The notes below the pieces were generated by a model. That model was given only the letters and a program-made list of their open reading frames with translations. It did not search any database and had not been told where the DNA came from. Below, one piece after another: positions 8,720 through 17,196 of a DNA stretch of 64,000 nucleotides. How positions within the stretch are numbered: position 1 is the first letter of the stretch; each line of letters opens with the position of its first letter. The DNA lies in assembly GCA_965203735.1 (NCBI GenBank), contig OZ241909.1:1736001-1800000 (forward strand), written 5' to 3'. The position numbers were made by a program, and so were the translations under genes. Origin of the DNA: Bin55 sp965203735. GTDB lineage: Bacteria > Pseudomonadota > Gammaproteobacteria > Pseudomonadales > Azotimanducaceae.

Positions 8720-9562
8720 GTGTGGCTTACAGATCCAGATAGTTTCGTCTCACTCGCCAAAGAACCGGAAGACGGGTCATCAGGTGACTCGCACTGCTTT
8801 GTGTTCATTGATGGCCAATTGCTCTCCATTGTGGAATCCGGAGTGCCCCGACCGATCACATCCGATGAGTTTCGCTGGGTCGATGCGAAAGTCCTCGCCA
8901 AGATCTACTTGGGAACTTGGCGAGACGTACACTGCTATGCAATCGAAGCTCAAGGAACTCCTGTAGCTCCTTACGTACTCGGAGATCTCCACGGTTGGCT
9001 AGGTCGCGTGGAGTCGAGCATGTTTTATTTGGCCGGTCGAGCCAAGCAAATGGTGGACTGGAACAAGGATCACCTCTACTGTGGTCGCTGTGGTACTCCA
9101 ACTGTTGACCATGCTACCGACCGAGCAAAGCAATGTAGCAACTGCGGATTGATCAACTATCCACGACTCAGTCCAAGCATCATTGTGCTTGTACGACGCG
9201 GTGACGAGGCGTTGTTGGCACGTAACTCCCGATGGCGGCACGGAATGTTTAGCACGATTGCGGGCTTTGTCGAACCAGGAGAGTCCATTGAACAGACCGT
9301 GCACCGCGAAGTATTGGAAGAAGTCGGGTTAATGGTGCAGAACCTTCAGTACTTGGGTAGTCAGCCCTGGCCGTTTCCCAATTCGTTGATGTTGGGATTT
9401 CATGCCGACTACCATTCCGGAGAAATAGTCTGTAACGACGAAGAAATTGCTGAGGCAAAGTGGTTTCGTTACGATAAGCTGCCAAATCGACCAGGATCTA
9501 CAGCAATATCGGGATGGTTGATTGATTCGTTTGTGGACGAACGGGAACGATTGGCGAGATAG
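8720..9562 (+). CDS. nudC: NAD(P)H pyrophosphatase NudC (NADH/NAD-RNA decapping Nudix hydrolase)
   Basis: NudC splits NADH and removes NAD caps from RNA. The 280-residue protein has the family's layout: an N-terminal domain, a zinc ribbon with four cysteines (Cys121, Cys124, Cys139, Cys142 in YCGRCG and CSNCG), a Nudix box beginning GFVEPGESIE at residue 182 and ending REVLEEVGL, and the NudC-specific SQPWPFPNS motif at about 214-222 that distinguishes it from other Nudix enzymes. E. coli NudC is 257 residues. The start is a GTG at 8720 without a strong ribosome binding site. The gene stands alone, converging with the SCP2-like gene 14 bases downstream. Confidence 0.93.
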   Translation: MWLTDPDSFVSLAKEPEDGSSGDSHCFVFIDGQLLSIVESGVPRPITSDEFRWVDAKVLAKIYLGTWRDVHCYAIEAQGTPVAPYVLGDLHGWLGRVESSMFYLAGRAKQMVDWNKDHLYCGRCGTPTVDHATDRAKQCSNCGLINYPRLSPSIIVLVRRGDEALLARNSRWRHGMFSTIAGFVEPGESIEQTVHREVLEEVGLMVQNLQYLGSQPWPFPNSLMLGFHADYHSGEIVCNDEEIAEAKWFRYDKLPNRPGSTAISGWLIDSFVDERERLAR

Positions 9563-9576
9563 CCGAATTCCCGTCT

Positions 9577-9918
9577 CTACTCCGGGACAGCAGAACCACG
9601 TTGGTGTTGAAATATCGACATAATGGGAAATATGAGGGTCAAGTATCCGTTGGATCGAATTCTGCCACTAAGAAACACGCTTGCTAGATCAATGTGCCCG
9701 ACAAGGAGGTCAAACGCTGTGGACCAGGTATCAAAGTCGAAACATGCAGTTCGTACATCTTCGGCAGATTCCACTTCAAGGCTCTCGATAGCTCCCTTTG
9801 ACGTAGAAACAACTATTGCCTCGTTCTTCACTTTCAACAGAACTGTGATGTCTTCTGCGAAAGACGCGATGGGCCGAGCATGCTCTCTCAGGTTTTCAAT
9901 GCACTTGTCTCTGTTCAT
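9577..9918 (-). CDS. Small SCP2-like (sterol carrier protein 2 fold) protein
   Basis: A 113-residue soluble protein. The order of elements, an N-terminal helix, a strand-rich middle (DITVLLKVKNEAIVVST), STAFDLLVGHIDLASVFLSGRIRSNGYLT and a final short helix, resembles SCP2 domains, whose signature is a 'dp..lf.sGrl.i.Gd' turn before the last strands; here that reads DLASVFLSGRIRSNGY. SCP2 domains bind lipids or acyl-CoAs. The start is ATG at 9918. A 100-residue frame on the opposite strand over the same bases has poorer composition and is taken as its shadow. Family assignment is by motif only. Confidence 0.62.
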   Translation of the reverse strand: MNRDKCIENLREHARPIASFAEDITVLLKVKNEAIVVSTSKGAIESLEVESAEDVRTACFDFDTWSTAFDLLVGHIDLASVFLSGRIRSNGYLTLIFPIMSIFQHQRGSAVPE

Positions 9919-10010
9919 TACTTAGGCGCAATTCTCTAGTGTTGGCATAGTAGTAAGGCGAACTTGAAGATCACAGAATTTACACCATTCACATCTGGAC
10001 CACCGAACAC

Positions 10011-11114
10011 ATGGAATTCTTTCTAGATTATCTATCCTTCTTTCTAAAAGCAGGAACCATTACAGTAGCCATTCTTGCGGTAGTGATGGTAACTATCGCC
10101 ACGAGCGTCAAGCGACAGCACCGAGACACCTTTGGCCATCTTGAAGTTCGGCACATCAATGAACTTTACGAACACATGGAGTCAACCCTTAAGCACGCGT
10201 CTTTGACACCTGCAGAGGCGAAGAAAGCACGGAAAGCCAAAAAGCCCAAGAAACCCAAGAAAGAGACGAAGGTCGCTAAGGAACAGTCAGCTGACGAAGA
10301 ATCTCAAAGCGATACCAGTGACGACGGCTCTGAGCCAAGTGCGGAGGAATCCAAGGAGAAAGAAGACAACGATAAACGGAGTTTGTACGTGCTTGACTTC
10401 GAAGGTGATCTAGAAGCGTCAAGGACTGCAAACCTAAAGCACGAAATTTCCGCGGTTCTCACACGAGCCAAGAAGCAAGATGAGGTCATCGTTCGGGTCG
10501 AGAGTGCAGGAGGAATGGTTCACTCCTACGGCTATGCTGCATCTCAGCTATTGCGAGTGAAGAACGCGGGAGTTGCCTTAACAGTAGCTGTGGACAAGGT
10601 CGCAGCAAGTGGAGGCTATATGCTTGCGGTTGTCGCGGACAAGATTATTGCTGCCCCCTTTGCGGTGCTCGGCTCAATTGGTGTCGTCGCAGAACTTCCG
10701 AACCTCAATCGTCTCTTGAAGAAGCACGATGTCGACTATGAAGTCTTCACGGCAGGCCAGTACAAACGGACCCTCTCAGTCTTTGGCGAGAATACGGATG
10801 CAGCCCGATCCAAGTTCAAAGAGGAAATTGAAGACACCCACGGGCTATTCAAGGAATTTGTTGAAGAACACAGAGACAACGTTGATCTAGACGTTGTCTC
10901 GACCGGGGAGTCTTGGTATGGCGAGCGTGCCGTCAAGATCAATCTGGTAGATGTTCTACAAACAAGTGACGAGTACATCATGAACGCTTGCAAAGAGTCC
11001 GAGGTCTACGGTGTTTCGTGGGTCATGCCCAAAAAGCCGCTTGCCGAGGTCCTTGCCGGGACCGCCGCTACGATTCGAAGAGGCTGGAACCGAATCACAG
11101 GATCTATCCAATGA
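10011..11114 (+). CDS. sohB: SohB-type inner-membrane serine protease (S49 family)
   Basis: SohB is a membrane-anchored signal-peptide-peptidase-like protease facing the periplasm. The 367-residue protein has an N-terminal membrane segment (residues 10-31), a Lys-rich then Asp/Glu-rich linker (about 70-120) and the S49 protease domain. The expected Ser-Lys dyad is visible: Ser200 in VAASGGY and Lys252 in AGQYKR, 52 residues apart as in characterised SppA enzymes; GSIGVV follows the serine. The TGA stop overlaps the next ATG by four bases (ATGA), so the downstream oxidoreductase is translationally coupled. Length and motifs agree with E. coli SohB (349 residues). Confidence 0.92.
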   Translation: MEFFLDYLSFFLKAGTITVAILAVVMVTIATSVKRQHRDTFGHLEVRHINELYEHMESTLKHASLTPAEAKKARKAKKPKKPKKETKVAKEQSADEESQSDTSDDGSEPSAEESKEKEDNDKRSLYVLDFEGDLEASRTANLKHEISAVLTRAKKQDEVIVRVESAGGMVHSYGYAASQLLRVKNAGVALTVAVDKVAASGGYMLAVVADKIIAAPFAVLGSIGVVAELPNLNRLLKKHDVDYEVFTAGQYKRTLSVFGENTDAARSKFKEEIEDTHGLFKEFVEEHRDNVDLDVVSTGESWYGERAVKINLVDVLQTSDEYIMNACKESEVYGVSWVMPKKPLAEVLAGTAATIRRGWNRITGSIQ

Positions 11115-12109
11115 CATCATTTCACGCGCTTCGTGTAGAGAAGAGCGACGATGGTTCGTTTAAGCGGGCCGTGCAGGAGCGAACAGTGGACGAATTGCCG
11201 CCAGGCGATCTTCTGATAGAGGTCCTGTACTCGTCGCTGAACTACAAGGATGCTTTGTCAGCAACGGGAGCACCTGGAGTGACCCGTAACTATCCACACA
11301 CTCCGGGAATCGATGTTGCTGGTGTTGTTGTCGAATCACAATCGGATAAGTTTCGTGAAGGTGATGAAGTAATCGCTATCGGGTTTGACTTAGGAATGGA
11401 TACGGACGGCGGATTCGCCCAACGTGTTCGGATCCCGACGACGTGGGCTCTCCCGTTGCCTACTGGATTGTCGCTACGAGAGAGCATGATTCTAGGTACT
11501 GCTGGGTTTACTGCAGCGCTGTGCATTCACAAACTTGAAGACTCAGGTATGTGTCCTGAGAACGGGCCTGTCCTTGTGACGGGCGCAACAGGCGGTGTGG
11601 GAAGTGTCGCGGTTCGCATCTTGAGTTCGTTGGGCTACCAGACTTTTGCGGCTTCTGGCAAGCCCAGTCAATCGGAGTTCTTGAAGGCTCTAGGCGCGCA
11701 TGAAATCTTGAGTCGCGAAGACGTCTCCAAAGACTCTCATCGTCCTTTACAACGAGAGAAATGGGCTGGTGTCGTGGACACGGTAGGCGGCGACATGATG
11801 ATGAATGCCATTAAAGCGCTGAATTATGGTGCGAGCCTTGCTGCATGTGGACTAGTCCAATCACCCACGTTCACGGGAACTGTTCTACCTTTTATTCTGC
11901 GGCATGTAAATTTGCTGGGTGTTGATTCGGTAGAGTTGCCCCTTGATCAAAAAGCGATAATTTGGAACAAACTAGCGTCTAATTGGAAGATCGACTCGCT
12001 CGAGTCTCTGGCAACGGTACTGTCATTGGAAACACTTTCCGATTGCATCGACAAGATCCTTGAAGGAAAGATGGTTGGAAGAGGACTCGTCGATCTCTCG
12101 CAGACGTAG
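11111..12109 (+). CDS. acuI: Acrylyl-CoA reductase/YhdH-type quinone oxidoreductase
   Basis: A 332-residue zinc-free medium-chain dehydrogenase of the YhdH/AcuI group, whose studied members reduce acrylyl-CoA to propionyl-CoA with NADPH. Seen directly: SSLNYKDALSATG and PHTPGIDVAGVV in the substrate domain, GTAGFTAALCI, the nucleotide-binding LVTGATGGVGSVA, and GVVDTVGGDMM. I take the ATG at 11111 that overlaps the sohB stop, not the longer frame from 10988, because the first 41 residues of the longer frame are a shadow of sohB. AcuI detoxifies acrylyl-CoA, for example from DMSP breakdown, which would fit a marine bacterium; the substrate here is inferred from the subgroup. Confidence 0.88.
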   Translation: MTSFHALRVEKSDDGSFKRAVQERTVDELPPGDLLIEVLYSSLNYKDALSATGAPGVTRNYPHTPGIDVAGVVVESQSDKFREGDEVIAIGFDLGMDTDGGFAQRVRIPTTWALPLPTGLSLRESMILGTAGFTAALCIHKLEDSGMCPENGPVLVTGATGGVGSVAVRILSSLGYQTFAASGKPSQSEFLKALGAHEILSREDVSKDSHRPLQREKWAGVVDTVGGDMMMNAIKALNYGASLAACGLVQSPTFTGTVLPFILRHVNLLGVDSVELPLDQKAIIWNKLASNWKIDSLESLATVLSLETLSDCIDKILEGKMVGRGLVDLSQT

Positions 12110-12115
12110 CGATCG

Positions 12116-13261
12116 TTAGTCGACGCGCAATCGATCCGAAATCGCTATGGGATTCTTGTACTTAAACACGACCACATACGACGAAATGAGTATGGTCATC
12201 ACGGTAGCTCCGAGTACGATGAGCATGCTGGACTCGCTCATTTGCATTGCGGCTAGATAAAGGACTAAGAGCGAGAATTCGCTGCATTGTCCAAGCCTGG
12301 AACCGATTTCCCAGCTAGTCTCAGACGATTCACCCTGCCATCCAATCAGATACCTGAAGACAATTGGTTTCAGCGCAACAAACACCGCACCGAGTATTAG
12401 CACCTGCCAAACCAATTCCCAAAGCAGGCGAGGATCGACGCTTGCACCAACGTAAAAGAAAAACAAGACCAAAAAGAAGTCTCGTAGCGGCTCCAGAGTC
12501 TGTGCGATACCTTGTGCAGCCTGAGAATTGGCAAGCACAACTCCGGCCAAGAATGCACCTACTTCAACAGGCATCCCTAGTAGATGTGCAATCCAAGCAA
12601 CCCCCATGCACCAACCTAGGAAAAGAAGAAACGTGAATTCAGTGAAGACATCGAATCGACGGAGAAGTGGCCAAAACAGGTACTTAGCCCCAAAGTAAGC
12701 CACCGCGACGAGCCCAGGCAGACCCAAGGATGCGACCAGCCAAGAGTGCCACGTGAATGAACCTTCGAGCCCTTTCATGTAGAGCAATGCGAATACCGCT
12801 AGCAGGTCTTGCAGCAGAAGCAGCCCAATGACAATCTCCCCGATGTGCCTGTGATGCAAAACCGTGTTTGGTAGGAGCTTGATTCCAACTATCGTGCTAG
12901 AGAAAACGACTGCAATCCCTGTGATTGCGGCTTCCAGAATCGTGAATCCAAAGAGAATCCCGATTCCTGCTCCAACTACGAAGAATATCGCAGTGCTTGC
13001 AACCACTGTCACGATGGATTGACGCAGCACGTTCTTGATCTTCTGTGGTGGCAAGTCTAGGCCAACTATGAACAGAAGAAAGATGATCCCAATGTGGCCA
13101 AGGTCCGACAGTGCTTGGTGGTCGGTCACCCATTGCAATCCGTGAGGTCCCAGTACACACCCAACGACGATGTAGACGACAATCAATGGTTGTCGGCAAA
13201 AGAGTGCGAGCGACGCCAGTACAGCGGACGCGACAAAGATGAGGAGCATTGAGTCGAACAT
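12116..13261 (-). CDS. CPA2-family cation:proton antiporter, membrane domain only
   Basis: A 381-residue inner-membrane transporter of the monovalent cation:proton antiporter-2 family (Kef/YbaL-like). Motifs: VGCVLGPHGLQW, GIIFLLFIVGLDL, VVFSSTIVGIKLL, IGLLLLQDLLAVF (paired hydrophilic residues inside a membrane helix), GMPVEVGAFLAGVVLAN and FFFYVGASVDP. About eleven hydrophobic segments are visible. It stops right after the membrane domain and lacks the C-terminal TrkA-N/RCK nucleotide-binding domain of KefB and KefC, so any gating by NAD or glutathione is absent or done by another protein. It converges with the acuI-like gene, seven bases away. The exchanged cation (K+ or Na+) cannot be told. 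Confidence 0.87.
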   Translation of the reverse strand: MFDSMLLIFVASAVLASLALFCRQPLIVVYIVVGCVLGPHGLQWVTDHQALSDLGHIGIIFLLFIVGLDLPPQKIKNVLRQSIVTVVASTAIFFVVGAGIGILFGFTILEAAITGIAVVFSSTIVGIKLLPNTVLHHRHIGEIVIGLLLLQDLLAVFALLYMKGLEGSFTWHSWLVASLGLPGLVAVAYFGAKYLFWPLLRRFDVFTEFTFLLFLGWCMGVAWIAHLLGMPVEVGAFLAGVVLANSQAAQGIAQTLEPLRDFFLVLFFFYVGASVDPRLLWELVWQVLILGAVFVALKPIVFRYLIGWQGESSETSWEIGSRLGQCSEFSLLVLYLAAMQMSESSMLIVLGATVMTILISSYVVVFKYKNPIAISDRLRVD

Positions 13262-13317
13262 GTTGCTGTCGACTATTTCGTAATGTTCATATCGAGGAAC
13301 TCAATGAGTTCGACACC

Positions 13318-14100
13318 CTAGCAGCGTTCATAGACGAGAGTATTACCCCGTTTTGCCACCACGCGGATTGAATTTGACTCCCTTAAGAAGTATGCGGCTT
13401 TTTGGGCCAGCGACCGGTTGCCTCTAGTCTCTCTGGCTAAGTCCTCTGTAGTAAATTGACTAGGCAAGTCGGGAAATAGTTCAAGCAACAACTGCTTTGA
13501 CGAACTAAACGTGTGAGTCGAAATCACCTCCATAAGTCTTCTCTCCACAATTACCCATCCACGCCTTCTCCAACCACGTCGCCCGTCGAACTTGCGGACC
13601 TCTTCTTCGTGGACAAGTACCACATCAAGTTGCATCCCAGCGAGATCTAACAACGTTGGTAGGGAAACCAACTCGTCAAAGACATCGTGAACGATCCCTT
13701 TCTTGGGAGAAAGTCGCCGCGTACTTGCCCCATCTTCGGTGCTTTTTACAATGGTCTTGCGGATTGCGATCGGATGAACCAATGTAACATTGTGAGTCTG
13801 AAGCAGAGCCGGAAGTTTCCTACGGAGAGAGCCGAAGCCACGAGTCTGAATTTCAACGATTTGATCGTGTTTCAGAACATCGACGACATAGTTTTTCGCT
13901 CGTCTTTCTAGTTGCGATGGATCATCGGCATAGAAGAGCTTTAGTGAGAGGTGTAGATCGCCCTCATTGAGAGTCCCGATCTTTTGAACGGAACTTGACG
14001 CGTTCGAATCGATATTCATCGGGTGAGGCTTCGGCGAAAGCAACGGTATTTGCAGTTTTGACGAAGTTCTGAACGGGAAGAACATCGAGATTTGCGCCAC
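13318..14100 (-). CDS. Conserved-type protein with nuclease-like D...ExQ motif (DUF8091-like)
   Basis: A 260-residue soluble protein, possibly starting at the ATG at 14019 instead. I recall a bacterial family of unknown function (DUF8091) with the same run of motifs: a short helix, YVVDVLKHDQIVEIQTR, LRRKLPALLQTHNVTLVHPIA, RRLSPKKG, DVFDELVSLPTLL, a basic GRRGWRRRGWVIVERRL and a winged-helix-like end FTTEDLARETRGNRSLAQKAAYFLRE. Asp74 and Glu83-x-Gln85 have the spacing of a PD-(D/E)xK nuclease core, with Arg87 and Lys95 nearby. So a DNA- or RNA-cleaving or binding role is possible but unproven. It diverges from the DUF5916-type gene, with 46 bases between. Confidence 0.65.
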   Translation of the reverse strand: MAQISMFFPFRTSSKLQIPLLSPKPHPMNIDSNASSSVQKIGTLNEGDLHLSLKLFYADDPSQLERRAKNYVVDVLKHDQIVEIQTRGFGSLRRKLPALLQTHNVTLVHPIAIRKTIVKSTEDGASTRRLSPKKGIVHDVFDELVSLPTLLDLAGMQLDVVLVHEEEVRKFDGRRGWRRRGWVIVERRLMEVISTHTFSSSKQLLLELFPDLPSQFTTEDLARETRGNRSLAQKAAYFLRESNSIRVVAKRGNTLVYERC

Positions 14101-14146
14101 TTCTGAATCATTTTGCTAGACCATACATCTCTCAAGACATATTCTT

Positions 14147-16669
14147 ATGCAACATGTTAGTGCACGTGAGATGACATCTATGTTCACATCGAGCCTGTGG
14201 AAGCGTATGAGATTAGTCCACCTAACTTTTAAGCGAATTGCGTTCTGGAGTCCAAGCAAGTCCTTTCTTCAACGCAACCTGAGTTCTTATGTATGGCTTT
14301 TCATTTCTGCGCTGGCTCTCGGATCAACCGGAGTTGGAGCCACAACGAGTTGGTTGCATCAAGCTCCTGTTCACATTCAGCGAATTGGAGAAGATGCTGC
14401 CATTCGGATTGATGGAAAAGTGGCCGAGTCCGAATGGTCTCAAGCAACAACGATTGACGACTTTAGGCTAATCAACAGAGAGGTCGAAAATATGCGACCC
14501 TGGAAATTGGCCACAACCGCACGCATTTTCTATAACGACAGAGGGCTCTATGTCTCGTTCGATATGGAGCAGCCAGAGTCGACTTTCGTGAAAATCCATT
14601 CCGCGCCCGACGGTGGTTCTCTTAATCGAGACTTCGTAACCATCGTGCTCGATACATCTGGTGAAGGAAAGTACGGTTTCTATTTCACGCTTTTCTTGGG
14701 CGGAAGCAAGAGAGACGGAGTGTTGCAGCCGGAAAACTCTTGGCAAAAGAGTTGGGATGGTGCGTGGATCGGAAGAACCTCACATCGCAGTGATGGTTGG
14801 TCAGCCGAATTCTTCATTCCCTGGTCGATTGTCAACATGCCTCTGTCCGGCAGGGAACGCACCATGGGACTGTTCTTGTCCCGAAGGATTGCAGGGGTTG
14901 GAGAGTACTATGCATGGCCCGCGATTCACGTGACAGAAAGCAAATTCCTGTCGATCCTGAAGCCCATTGTGATGAGCGATGTCACACCCCGCCAGCAATT
15001 GAGCTTTATTCCGTTCGTGTCGACGAAGGTTGATGTGAGTGGGAGTGAATTCGAACAGAACGTTGGCGCCGACGTGTTCTGGCGTCCGTCTCCTAATTTT
15101 CAATTGACAGGCACTGCACTTCCGGATTTCGGAACCGTTGAAGCCGATGATGTGATCATCAACCTATCGGTCTTTGAGACATTTTTTCCAGATAAGCGAT
15201 TGTTCTTTACAGAGGGATTGGAAGTCTTCAATCTTCTTGGTGAAGGAGGACTAGGAGGTTCAGTTCCGTTTCACTCTCGCAGAATTGGTGGTCCGCCTTC
15301 CTTCCCAGAAATCCAGCCTGGTGTTCAGATCGACTACTCGAGACTGTCTCGAGGTACCGAGCTTCTTGGTGCCGCCAAGGGGGTGGGGCAAAGTGGTAAA
15401 TGGCGTTATGGATTGTTGGGCGCCTGGGAAGACGATACGAGAATTGGAGCTAGTAGAGATCTCGTCCCATTCTCTTTGACCGTACCAGGACGGGATTTCG
15501 GTGTTGTTCGTCTCGTCTATGAGGACGTGCTCCCTCAAACTTTGAAACTTGGCGTATTGACTACAGCGCGTTGGGATCAAATTTCAGGAGACGACTTTTC
15601 CTACACGTTCGATGGGCACTACGCGGACGAATCTGGCAACAAGAGCTTCTCAGCCCAGTTGTTTATTTCGGACGTGAATGATAAAGACATGGGCTATGGT
15701 GCTTCGGTCAATTACTTCATGAAGACAGGTCCACGGATGGAGCACAGTTTCTCTTGGAAGACGATCGACGAGAACTTGGATCTAAATGCGTTGGGCTACA
15801 ACTCGAGGAACGATCAGACACAGGTCTCCTACAGCATCAACCACACAAACTACTCTCCACAAGGTCAAGGACTTCGAGCTATTGGTACAGGTTTCTATGT
15901 AGCTGGAATTTGGGACCCAGATGGTGATCAAACCAACTCTCATATAACGATCGGACGAGACTTTTCATTCAAGAACCTCAATAGAGCCAATGTTCGGTTC
16001 AGCGTGTCTCCCAGCCATTTGGACGATACCGTCGCCTATCGTGTTGAGAAATTCAAGACGGATCTTTCCTACGACGTAGTGGCCGCTTGGAACACGGACA
16101 ACACTCAGAAAGTGTTCTACTCACTGGATGGAGGGTTTCGTAAGGAAATAGTGGAAGGCTACTTTATGTGGAGTGGGGCCGGAGTGGGCTATCAGCCCGT
16201 AGAATCTTTTCGCGTGCTGTTCCAAGTATCCAAGGGTTTCCGTGATGGATGGCTTCGTTACCGAGGAGGAGGTAGCTACACACGGTTTGAGTCCTGGGGT
16301 CCGAGACTAGGCTTTGCATCGGAGTACTTCGTAGGACCTCTTCAGCAAGTTCGTCTCGACGTTCAGTGGCAGTCATTTCAAGGTAAGGGTCTAGAGTTTT
16401 ATACGGTTCCTGACGGATCGACGAGCCTAGTTTCGACAGGCAAGGCGACGACGGAGCGTCGTGATGACTTTGCCATTTCTCAGCTCAAGCTGCAAATTCG
16501 CTACCGATGGGAAATTGCGCCTATGTCGGATGTCTTTCTCGTGTACACAAAGACCGCTGCAGTCAGTGGTCTAACTGACAACAGTACCGGCGAAACCCTT
16601 TTCGACCTCTTACGAGACGCGGACAACGAGAATTTCGCTGCAAAGTTCAGGTATCGATTTGGATCTTGA
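14147..16669 (+). CDS. DUF5916-type outer-membrane protein with N-terminal CBM9-like domain
   Basis: An 840-residue exported protein. After a signal segment (about residues 46-66, SYVWLFISALALGSTGVGA) comes a carbohydrate-binding-module-9-like domain (about 70-260: RIDGKVAESEWSQA, TARIFYNDRGLYVSFDMEQ, DFVTIVLDTSGEGKYGFYF, GWSAEFFIPWSIV). Then follows the DUF5916 region (about 275-840), with LTGTALPDFGTVEADDVIINLSVFE, DKRLFFTEGLEVF and a long series of amphipathic strands ending in RYRFGS, a final aromatic-rich strand typical of outer-membrane barrels. The family is common next to peptidases or transporters, and its function is not known to me. No dedicated partner gene is adjacent. The N-terminus is long, so the start may lie at a later Met. 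Confidence 0.85.
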   Translation: MQHVSAREMTSMFTSSLWKRMRLVHLTFKRIAFWSPSKSFLQRNLSSYVWLFISALALGSTGVGATTSWLHQAPVHIQRIGEDAAIRIDGKVAESEWSQATTIDDFRLINREVENMRPWKLATTARIFYNDRGLYVSFDMEQPESTFVKIHSAPDGGSLNRDFVTIVLDTSGEGKYGFYFTLFLGGSKRDGVLQPENSWQKSWDGAWIGRTSHRSDGWSAEFFIPWSIVNMPLSGRERTMGLFLSRRIAGVGEYYAWPAIHVTESKFLSILKPIVMSDVTPRQQLSFIPFVSTKVDVSGSEFEQNVGADVFWRPSPNFQLTGTALPDFGTVEADDVIINLSVFETFFPDKRLFFTEGLEVFNLLGEGGLGGSVPFHSRRIGGPPSFPEIQPGVQIDYSRLSRGTELLGAAKGVGQSGKWRYGLLGAWEDDTRIGASRDLVPFSLTVPGRDFGVVRLVYEDVLPQTLKLGVLTTARWDQISGDDFSYTFDGHYADESGNKSFSAQLFISDVNDKDMGYGASVNYFMKTGPRMEHSFSWKTIDENLDLNALGYNSRNDQTQVSYSINHTNYSPQGQGLRAIGTGFYVAGIWDPDGDQTNSHITIGRDFSFKNLNRANVRFSVSPSHLDDTVAYRVEKFKTDLSYDVVAAWNTDNTQKVFYSLDGGFRKEIVEGYFMWSGAGVGYQPVESFRVLFQVSKGFRDGWLRYRGGGSYTRFESWGPRLGFASEYFVGPLQQVRLDVQWQSFQGKGLEFYTVPDGSTSLVSTGKATTERRDDFAISQLKLQIRYRWEIAPMSDVFLVYTKTAAVSGLTDNSTGETLFDLLRDADNENFAAKFRYRFGS

Positions 16670-16710
16670 CCAATACGATTCGCGGCAACGACTAACGAGG
16701 AACGAGAAGC

Positions 16711-17166
16711 ATGAGAATTCCGGAGTTCCTGTTTTGTGTGCTAAATCCAATGATGCGCATGACGCTTCATTCACCAGCGCACTTTGTCTTTAGCGACAGC
16801 ATCGTAGTCATTAAGTACACCGGCCGAAAGTCTGGGAAGTCATTCGAAGTACCAGTGCGGTATGTCGAGAAGAATGGAGTACTTCAGTGTTACACGGACA
16901 AGCGCGCAGGATGGTGGCCCAATTTGCGCGACAATCCGAATGTTTCGTTTCGACTTCGAGGTCGCGATGTTTGTTATGCAACGCGAGTGTTGATCGATGA
17001 CGTAGAGAAACTAAAAGCCGAACTAAAGGGATACTTGAATAAGTACCCAGAAGATGCGGTGTATCACGACGTCCGACTTGACTCCAATGGCAAACCGTTA
17101 GAGTCCGACATCGATCTATGTGCACCCAATGCGGTCGTGATTTACGCCACACCTGCCGAGACATAG
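16711..17166 (+). CDS. Deazaflavin-dependent nitroreductase-like protein
   Basis: A 151-residue protein of the Ddn/split-barrel group (nitroreductase family, deazaflavin-dependent oxidoreductase). The signature is visible: YTGRKSGKSFEVPVRYVEKNG, then DKRAGWWPNLRDNPNVSFRLRGRD, where the family normally shows 'rsGk.r..pl.y...g..y.vv.s.gg....P.W..NL.aNP.v.v...g'. Actinobacterial members use F420; many proteobacterial relatives have no tested cofactor and may bind FMN or another ligand. The ATG at 16711 is preceded by GAGG 13 bases upstream, a little far. It is the last plus-strand gene before a block of minus-strand genes. Confidence 0.72.
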   Translation: MRIPEFLFCVLNPMMRMTLHSPAHFVFSDSIVVIKYTGRKSGKSFEVPVRYVEKNGVLQCYTDKRAGWWPNLRDNPNVSFRLRGRDVCYATRVLIDDVEKLKAELKGYLNKYPEDAVYHDVRLDSNGKPLESDIDLCAPNAVVIYATPAET

Positions 17167-17196
17167 AGAACTTCCTAGTATCTCTAGAGAGCTCTG

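Noticed and set aside
9623..9925. 100-residue plus-strand frame opposite the SCP2-like gene
   Set aside because: Ser/Arg/Thr-rich shadow with no motif. The minus-strand product has the better composition and an SCP2-like pattern.
10988..11110. 41-residue N-terminal extension of the acuI-like gene
   Set aside because: The extension is translated from sohB sequence in another frame. The ATG at 11111 overlaps the sohB stop and gives the normal N-terminus of the family.
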